A stretch of 34,630 nucleotides of DNA from an archaeon (GTDB lineage Archaea > Thermoproteota > Nitrososphaeria > Nitrososphaerales > CADDZS01), in NCBI GenBank assembly GCA_029850555.1, contig JARCRS010000090.1, forward strand, positions 1 through 34,630, written 5' to 3'. The notes below the pieces were generated by a model. The model was given only the letters and a program-made list of their open reading frames with translations. It did not search any database and was not told the origin of the DNA. This document shows positions 30,389-34,630 of the stretch, piece after piece; the stretch's first letter is position 1; every line of letters begins with the position of its first letter. Position numbers and translations under genes: made by a program.

Positions 30389-30765
30389 TTGGATTGCGAT
30401 TTCTTCATATCAATATAGAACTTGCTCTTGAATAGATCTTCCCATCTTTGTTTTGTGACTTTGGGATTCTCTGAAAAGCCAGTGAATATATGTTTGACAG
30501 AGCCGTCTTTGAGCTCCATAAAGACCTGGGGAATCAAATAGTCTTCCGCATCGTCTCCGTGGTCCTTGACGAGTTTATCAGCAATTTTTACGTCATCCTC
30601 CCGATCTATATCCAAGACGCGAAGCTGGACATCCAGTTCCTCAGCCATTCGCTTTGAGTTATCAACGGATAGTGGGTAACAATGAGGACACCACGTTGCG
30701 ATGACAGTTGATATTCTCTCTACTCTCGATCCTTTTCTCAAGTAAGTAGAATGTGTTTGTTGCAT
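30385..30765 (-). CDS. thioredoxin-like protein with CPHC active site
   Basis: 126 residues from ATG at 30765. A GTTAAATC element near 30798 predicts transcription from about 30773, which rules out the GTG at 30780. The active site is TVIATWCPHCYPLS, a CPHC like that of DsbA, following a strand. The chain continues with DVQLRVLDIDREDDVKIADK and the cis-Pro region YLIPQVFMELKDGSVKHIFTGF. There is no signal peptide or membrane helix, so it is probably cytoplasmic, where CPHC would make it a relatively oxidising thiol-disulfide enzyme. The substrate is not known. Confidence 0.88.
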   Translation of the reverse strand: MQQTHSTYLRKGSRVERISTVIATWCPHCYPLSVDNSKRMAEELDVQLRVLDIDREDDVKIADKLVKDHGDDAEDYLIPQVFMELKDGSVKHIFTGFSENPKVTKQRWEDLFKSKFYIDMKKSQSN

Positions 30766-30810
30766 TGCAGAATGGAACACAGGCCTATCAAAGATTTAAC
30801 CGTTTGGAAA

Positions 30811-31569
30811 TCATAACAATCCGAGAAAAATATTCGTCTCGTAAGTTAGCATAATCTTGCTGTCCTTTTGATATTTGCTAAACATATCTTCGAGTTCCTT
30901 TTTCACTTCTGAAAATCGCTCTTGGTTTGGCTGAGGCATGTATGACGCAGAGCAGACCCTTCCAACAAGTCCTTCAAAATCCAAAACCTGCTCGTTTGAA
31001 ATAGAAAATTTCTTGAATGACCATCCGCTGAAAAATTTGGACAAGGTATCATCTTCAACTCTTTCTAACTTGGGCTTATTTCTCGCGTGTTTATCGATTA
31101 TTGCTTCATATCTTTGCATGATTCCCGAAGCATCATCCGTTTTTCTGTCATTGTAGAGAATGCAAAGATATCCTCCTTGCTTTATGATTCTACTGAACTC
31201 TTTCCACGATCTTTTCGAATCAAACCAGTGAAGTGCTTGACCTACGGAGATGAGATCTACGCTTCGATCTTCAAGTGTCGTATTTTCGGCAGTTCCCTTG
31301 ATACTTGCAAATCTTTGAAAATGTCCTAGGTTTGATCCTGCCACGCTTCTCATATCATCATTTGGCTCAACACTGAATACTCGATTCCCATTCTCAAGAA
31401 ACAACTTTGACAGAATCCCTGTGCCTGAACCGACGTCGGCAACTATCTTGGTCGAATCAAAATTTGCTTCTTTATTTAAAATGTCGAGAAATTGTTTCGG
31501 GTAAGTAGGACGGTATCTTGAATACGCTTCAGCCCGTCCTGTGAATCTCTGAGTATAGTCCTCCATCAT
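30811..31569 (-). CDS. class I SAM-dependent methyltransferase
   Basis: 252 residues from ATG. Motif I is IVADVGSGTGILSKLFLENG and motif II VFSVEPNDDMRSVA, followed by IKGTAENTTLEDRSVDLISV, GQALHWFD and FSRIIKQGGYLCILYND. This matches the SmtA/UbiE-like family, and the GQALHWFD motif is shared with trans-aconitate-methyltransferase-like proteins. The N-terminus FTGRAEAYSRYRPTYP is also common in that group. Acceptor unknown. It follows the glycosyltransferase-like gene by 23 nt on the same strand, so co-transcription is likely. Confidence 0.92.
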   Translation of the reverse strand: MMEDYTQRFTGRAEAYSRYRPTYPKQFLDILNKEANFDSTKIVADVGSGTGILSKLFLENGNRVFSVEPNDDMRSVAGSNLGHFQRFASIKGTAENTTLEDRSVDLISVGQALHWFDSKRSWKEFSRIIKQGGYLCILYNDRKTDDASGIMQRYEAIIDKHARNKPKLERVEDDTLSKFFSGWSFKKFSISNEQVLDFEGLVGRVCSASYMPQPNQERFSEVKKELEDMFSKYQKDSKIMLTYETNIFLGLL

Positions 31570-31592
31570 TTATCGAAGTCATTTTTGGTAGC

Positions 31593-32666
31593 TCATTGTT
31601 TATCAGTGAATCGAGGTGAACCAATATTTTCGGGGCGGCTCGAAGTATTGATCTCCTTTAGGAGCACAAATCGCTTTACATAACCATAGCTCAAGATTGA
31701 CGGTATGAGAGCACAGATTATGATCATGGGTAAAAGAAAATAATTCCAAAACCCATCTAACGGGAGTACGAAGGTAGCGAGCGCGCTCACTATAGCAGTT
31801 CCGATCAGTACATTCTTCTTTGTTGTTGAAAATAATATACTTACAATCCCTGCTGGAACAAGAAATATCGCAAGGCGGAGGTAAGTTCCCATTTTGAATC
31901 CACTTATTGCGTAAACCAAATAATAGAGGCTCCAGATTCCATTTTTTTGCATTGGTCTTTCCAGTTGAAATAGCAAGACATCATACAGAAATTTCGAAGG
32001 CGAATACAACATGAAAGGCAGAATTATTGCTGACGCAACCAAAATAGAAACGAGTATCGTTTTCAAATTATGATTTCTAAGGGAGTAGATCGCTATGAGC
32101 GGAAAAGTCAGGATTATGAACTGGTTTGCCGCTAATGCTAGGCCAAGAAAAATGCCTGCAACCAACCATTTTTCTTGTAAAAGAGCAGCCAAAGCCACAA
32201 TCAAAAACATGGGGCCTATCATCATGTTTGTGCCGGAAACGCTAGTAAGATAGATCGAAGTCGGCAAGATTGCGTAAGCTATAGATCCAGAAAATCGAAT
32301 CCACGGTTTGGTGTGAGTCCCTCCCAGTGTAGACCTAGCAATGAAGTACATCGCGATCGTTATGACTACATCTGCGATGATGCTCCCATATCTAATGTCA
32401 GAGCCGATAAAGACGAAAGGGGCAAAATACGCAGGTATTACCGGCAAATATGCAAAAGTGACTACTTTTCCAAGGTAATTTGTGTAATTTGAGAAAAGAT
32501 ACGGATTCTGATATTGAAGGATTAGTTTAGCTGCCTCACGATCGACATAATAAACATCTACTGGATTACCGTGTAAACCATTCCCGAAGAAGGGTATCAC
32601 AACGAGCCTTAAGAAAACGGCAATTGCCGAAACCGCTATCAGTAAATGAAAAGCGCCAATCTTCAT
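31593..32666 (-). CDS. GT-C-fold membrane glycosyltransferase-like protein
   Basis: 357 residues from ATG, with about nine hydrophobic helices. After the first helix comes an outer loop with GNPVDVYYVDREAAKLILQY and NPYLFSNYTNYLG. Acidic residues D37 and D42 followed by NPY and a later AYLPVIPAYFAPF are a GT87/DUF2029-like pattern. Such enzymes transfer a sugar from a polyprenyl-phosphate carrier on the outer face of the membrane, in lipid or protein glycosylation. Substrate and acceptor cannot be told. The C-terminal tail (about 335-357) is polar. The methyltransferase downstream may be in the same transcript. Confidence 0.82.
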   Translation of the reverse strand: MKIGAFHLLIAVSAIAVFLRLVVIPFFGNGLHGNPVDVYYVDREAAKLILQYQNPYLFSNYTNYLGKVVTFAYLPVIPAYFAPFVFIGSDIRYGSIIADVVITIAMYFIARSTLGGTHTKPWIRFSGSIAYAILPTSIYLTSVSGTNMMIGPMFLIVALAALLQEKWLVAGIFLGLALAANQFIILTFPLIAIYSLRNHNLKTILVSILVASAIILPFMLYSPSKFLYDVLLFQLERPMQKNGIWSLYYLVYAISGFKMGTYLRLAIFLVPAGIVSILFSTTKKNVLIGTAIVSALATFVLPLDGFWNYFLLPMIIICALIPSILSYGYVKRFVLLKEINTSSRPENIGSPRFTDKQ

Positions 32667-32728
32667 AAATCAAAAACCCTGAGCAAATTAGTTGCCGAGT
32701 CGAGATCTAAATACCGCGTTAACATAGT

Positions 32729-32740
32729 CACTATATAGTG
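32729..32740. promoter_or_regulatory. perfect 12-bp palindrome between divergent genes
   Basis: CACTATATAGTG lies in the 166-nt gap between the glycosyltransferase-like gene (minus) and the ABC exporter (plus), about 63 nt and 93 nt from the two starts. The AT core could be a TATA element, or the whole a repressor site. A separate AGTTAAATT at about 32807-32815, 22 nt before the TTG, is a better TATA box for the ABC operon, so the palindrome is more likely regulatory. Confidence 0.4.
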
Positions 32741-32832
32741 CTTTTTTAGAATATAGCAACCATCCAAAACTAGACAACATGTCAAGAGCGCAAAAGGCAC
32801 CAATCAGTTAAATTGCTTCGGAGTTCGTAAGT

Positions 32833-33846
32833 TTGGCTTCAGAGATTATCGAAGTTAAAGATCTGGTTCTAACATATGCGGACGGGACTAAAGCTGTACA
32901 AGACATTAGTTTCTCTGTGAGGGAAGGTGAATTCTTCGGTTTTCTAGGACCAAATGGCGCCGGAAAGAGCACCACCATCAAAATTCTAACGACTCTTCTT
33001 CAAAAAACGTCCGGTTCAGTGAAAATTGCAGGCCTTGACCTTGACAAAGATGAAAGCGAAATTCGAAAGATCATAGGCGTTCAAAGCCAAGATACCTCCG
33101 TTGATCCAGACCTTACGGGTAGAGAAAATATGATTCTCGAAGGAAATCTCCAGCAAATGAGTGGCAAGGAGCTTAAAGAAAGAGTGGATTATTTACTCGA
33201 TGTAGTGGGATTGAAAGATGCGGCTGACAAACGCGCCAATCGCTATTCCGGAGGGATGAGAAAGAGGCTAGATCTTGCGACAACACTTGTTCACAAACCA
33301 AAGATCCTATTCTTGGACGAACCCACAACAGGTTTGGATCCTCAGTCAAGAGCAGTCGTTTGGGATTATCTCGATGAACTCAACTCAAAAGAGCATATCA
33401 CAATTTTCCTCACCACTCAATATCTTGAGGAAGCCGATAGACTATGCGAACGTCTTTGTATCGTTGATGGAGGAAAGATAGTTGCCCAAGGCTCTCCCTC
33501 AGAACTAAAACAAGAGATTGGCGCAGATGCAATTACGATCACGATGAGAGACGCTGAGGGAAAATACGACCAGAATGTAAAGCAATCTGCAAAGCAAGTC
33601 CTTCAAACGATTCCTGGCATCGTAGATATTCTGGATTCGGATGATGGGGTTACTCTATATGTTAAGAACGGAGGCATGTTTGTTCCAGAATTAGTTAGAG
33701 CGTTTGACAAGAGTAACATTAAACTCGTCTCAATAAATCTCTCAAGCCCTAGCTTAGATGACGTATTTTTGAAACACACGGGCAAGAGAATCCGCGTCGA
33801 AGAAGTTGCGAAACAGGCTCCATCTGGAATGTTCGGTAGAAGGTAG
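32833..33846 (+). CDS. ABC exporter ATP-binding protein, DrrA type
   Basis: 337 residues from a TTG. Walker A GPNGAGKST (39-47), Q-loop in GVQSQDTSVD, signature YSGGMRKR (138-145), Walker B ILFLDEPTTGLDP (158-170). The switch position reads FLTTQYLEEADR, with Gln where most ABC ATPases have the H-loop His, a variation usual in DrrA-like proteins. A C-terminal domain of about 100 residues (TITMRDAEGK..., SLDDVFLKHTGKRI) is also typical of DrrA. It powers export of a drug, lipid or glycoconjugate with the permease that follows 8 nt later. Confidence 0.96.
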   Translation: MASEIIEVKDLVLTYADGTKAVQDISFSVREGEFFGFLGPNGAGKSTTIKILTTLLQKTSGSVKIAGLDLDKDESEIRKIIGVQSQDTSVDPDLTGRENMILEGNLQQMSGKELKERVDYLLDVVGLKDAADKRANRYSGGMRKRLDLATTLVHKPKILFLDEPTTGLDPQSRAVVWDYLDELNSKEHITIFLTTQYLEEADRLCERLCIVDGGKIVAQGSPSELKQEIGADAITITMRDAEGKYDQNVKQSAKQVLQTIPGIVDILDSDDGVTLYVKNGGMFVPELVRAFDKSNIKLVSINLSSPSLDDVFLKHTGKRIRVEEVAKQAPSGMFGRR

Positions 33847-33854
33847 AAGAGAAA

Positions 33855-34628
33855 GTGAGCATACTTTTTGACACGGGATACCTCTTCGTCAGGGCTTTGA
33901 AGAAACTTATTCGCAATCCGATTCTGATATTCTTCTCACTTTTCCAGCCAATCATTTTCCTAATACTCTTCACTCAGCTTTTTCATTCGTTGAACGAGCT
34001 GCCGAGTTTCCCAAAGGGCATTAGTTATGTTCAATTCGCGGCAGCGGGCATTCTTTTGCAAAACGCGTTCAGCAGTGCCCTGCAATCTGGAACCTCAATA
34101 GTAGACGATCTAAATTCAGGCTTCCTTCAAAAAATGCTAGTAACTCAGGTTAGCCGGCCAGCAATTTTGCTTGGAAGGTTATCAACAGATGCGTTCAGAG
34201 TTCTCATCCAATCAATCATCATTCTAGTTTTGGCTTACGCGCTCGGAGTTAGAGTCGCAACTGGAATTCTCGGAATCGCACTAATCCTGTTCATCATAGC
34301 GTTCTTCGGGTTGGCGTGGTCAGGCATATCGCTCGCTCTAGGAATGAAAACAAAAAGCAGTGAAACTGTGTTTGGGATAGGGGCCTTCTTGACATTTCCT
34401 TTGCTGTTCATGAGCACAGCATTGGTACCAGTTTCTTTCATGCCAACTTGGATGCAAAACGTGTCAAACTATAACCCGATCAGCCTTGCAGTGAATGCAG
34501 TTAGAGATCTGACAGATCCCGGCGCTTTTTCCTTGAACGCAGTGCTTCTCGGTCTAGGGGTAATTGCTCTTATTGCGGTTGTGACCATGGGCGCAACTTT
34601 GTACTTGTTTAGAAAAGTAGTTAGCTAA
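33855..34628 (+). CDS. ABC-2 type exporter permease, DrrB type
   Basis: 257 residues from a GTG, complete just before the right edge. Six hydrophobic helices are visible, starting with PILIFFSLFQPIIFLILFTQ. Between helices lie SGTSIVDDLNSGFLQKMLVT and SRPAILLGRLSTDAFRVL, the usual ABC-2 coupling region, and near the end LVPVSFMPTWMQNVSNYNPI is the family signature loop before the final helix. With the ATPase it forms a homodimeric exporter. The upstream glycosyltransferase-like gene is on the other strand, so substrate cannot be inferred. Confidence 0.95.
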   Translation: MSILFDTGYLFVRALKKLIRNPILIFFSLFQPIIFLILFTQLFHSLNELPSFPKGISYVQFAAAGILLQNAFSSALQSGTSIVDDLNSGFLQKMLVTQVSRPAILLGRLSTDAFRVLIQSIIILVLAYALGVRVATGILGIALILFIIAFFGLAWSGISLALGMKTKSSETVFGIGAFLTFPLLFMSTALVPVSFMPTWMQNVSNYNPISLAVNAVRDLTDPGAFSLNAVLLGLGVIALIAVVTMGATLYLFRKVVS

Positions 34629-34630
34629 GG

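Noticed and set aside
1-34630. tRNA, rRNA, CRISPR array, insertion sequence or prophage
   Set aside because: No T-loop pattern with matching arms, regularly spaced repeats, transposase or integrase was found on reading both strands.

Overview
The window is a compact archaeal chromosome segment, most likely from a Nitrososphaerota (Thaumarchaeota) lineage outside the well-known ammonia oxidisers. The strongest marker is a eukaryote-type DNA topoisomerase IB (18952-20601), a known signature of Thaumarchaeota and close relatives. Supporting features are NreA with a C-terminal PCNA-binding peptide, archaeal-type S-adenosylhomocysteine hydrolase, an Lrp regulator, TatA, many small proteins, frequent TTG/GTG starts, and AT-rich TATA-like boxes about 25-30 nt upstream of starts (leaderless or short-leader genes). 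No ammonia-oxidation genes, rRNA, tRNA, insertion sequence or CRISPR array was seen.

Layout. 1-5500: tatA (cut by the edge), a DEAD-box helicase with an RG-rich tail, a basic Cys-containing small protein, a MarR regulator, NreA, and a membrane-anchored protein with a His-rich outer domain. 5650-9167: a DinB-fold protein; a minus-strand set of an HExxH protein, an orphan beta-class DNA methyltransferase and a 53-residue membrane protein joined by a TAATG overlap; then an acetamidase/formamidase-type protein. 9221-17169: the most unusual part. It has an ACT+V4R sensor-like protein, two tandem paralogues joining a zinc ribbon to an isoprenyl-diphosphate-synthase-like domain, an SCP2-type lipid carrier between them, a Nudix hydrolase, an F420-type luciferase-like oxidoreductase and three consecutive SAM methyltransferases, one fused to an SRPBCC domain. 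The genes lie on both strands, so a shared lipid/isoprenoid role is a hypothesis.

17259-25700: small unknown proteins, a DUF5343-like protein, topoisomerase IB, an Lrp/AsnC regulator divergent from SAH hydrolase with a palindromic operator candidate between them, a HAD protein, a small membrane protein, a single-domain AAA ATPase and an MTH1-like Nudix enzyme. 25700-30800: a membrane protein, a PP2C phosphatase whose first catalytic motif lies upstream of any normal start, a gamma-carbonic-anhydrase-like protein, a thioredoxin-fold-like protein, a 54-residue SH3-like protein, a frameshifted HIT-family gene, DUF2283, a SixA-like phosphatase and a CPHC thioredoxin-like protein. 30811-34628: a SAM methyltransferase, a GT-C-type membrane glycosyltransferase and a DrrAB-type ABC exporter.

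Genes are tightly packed and several convergent pairs overlap at their stops. All assignments come from reading motifs by eye; no database search was possible.
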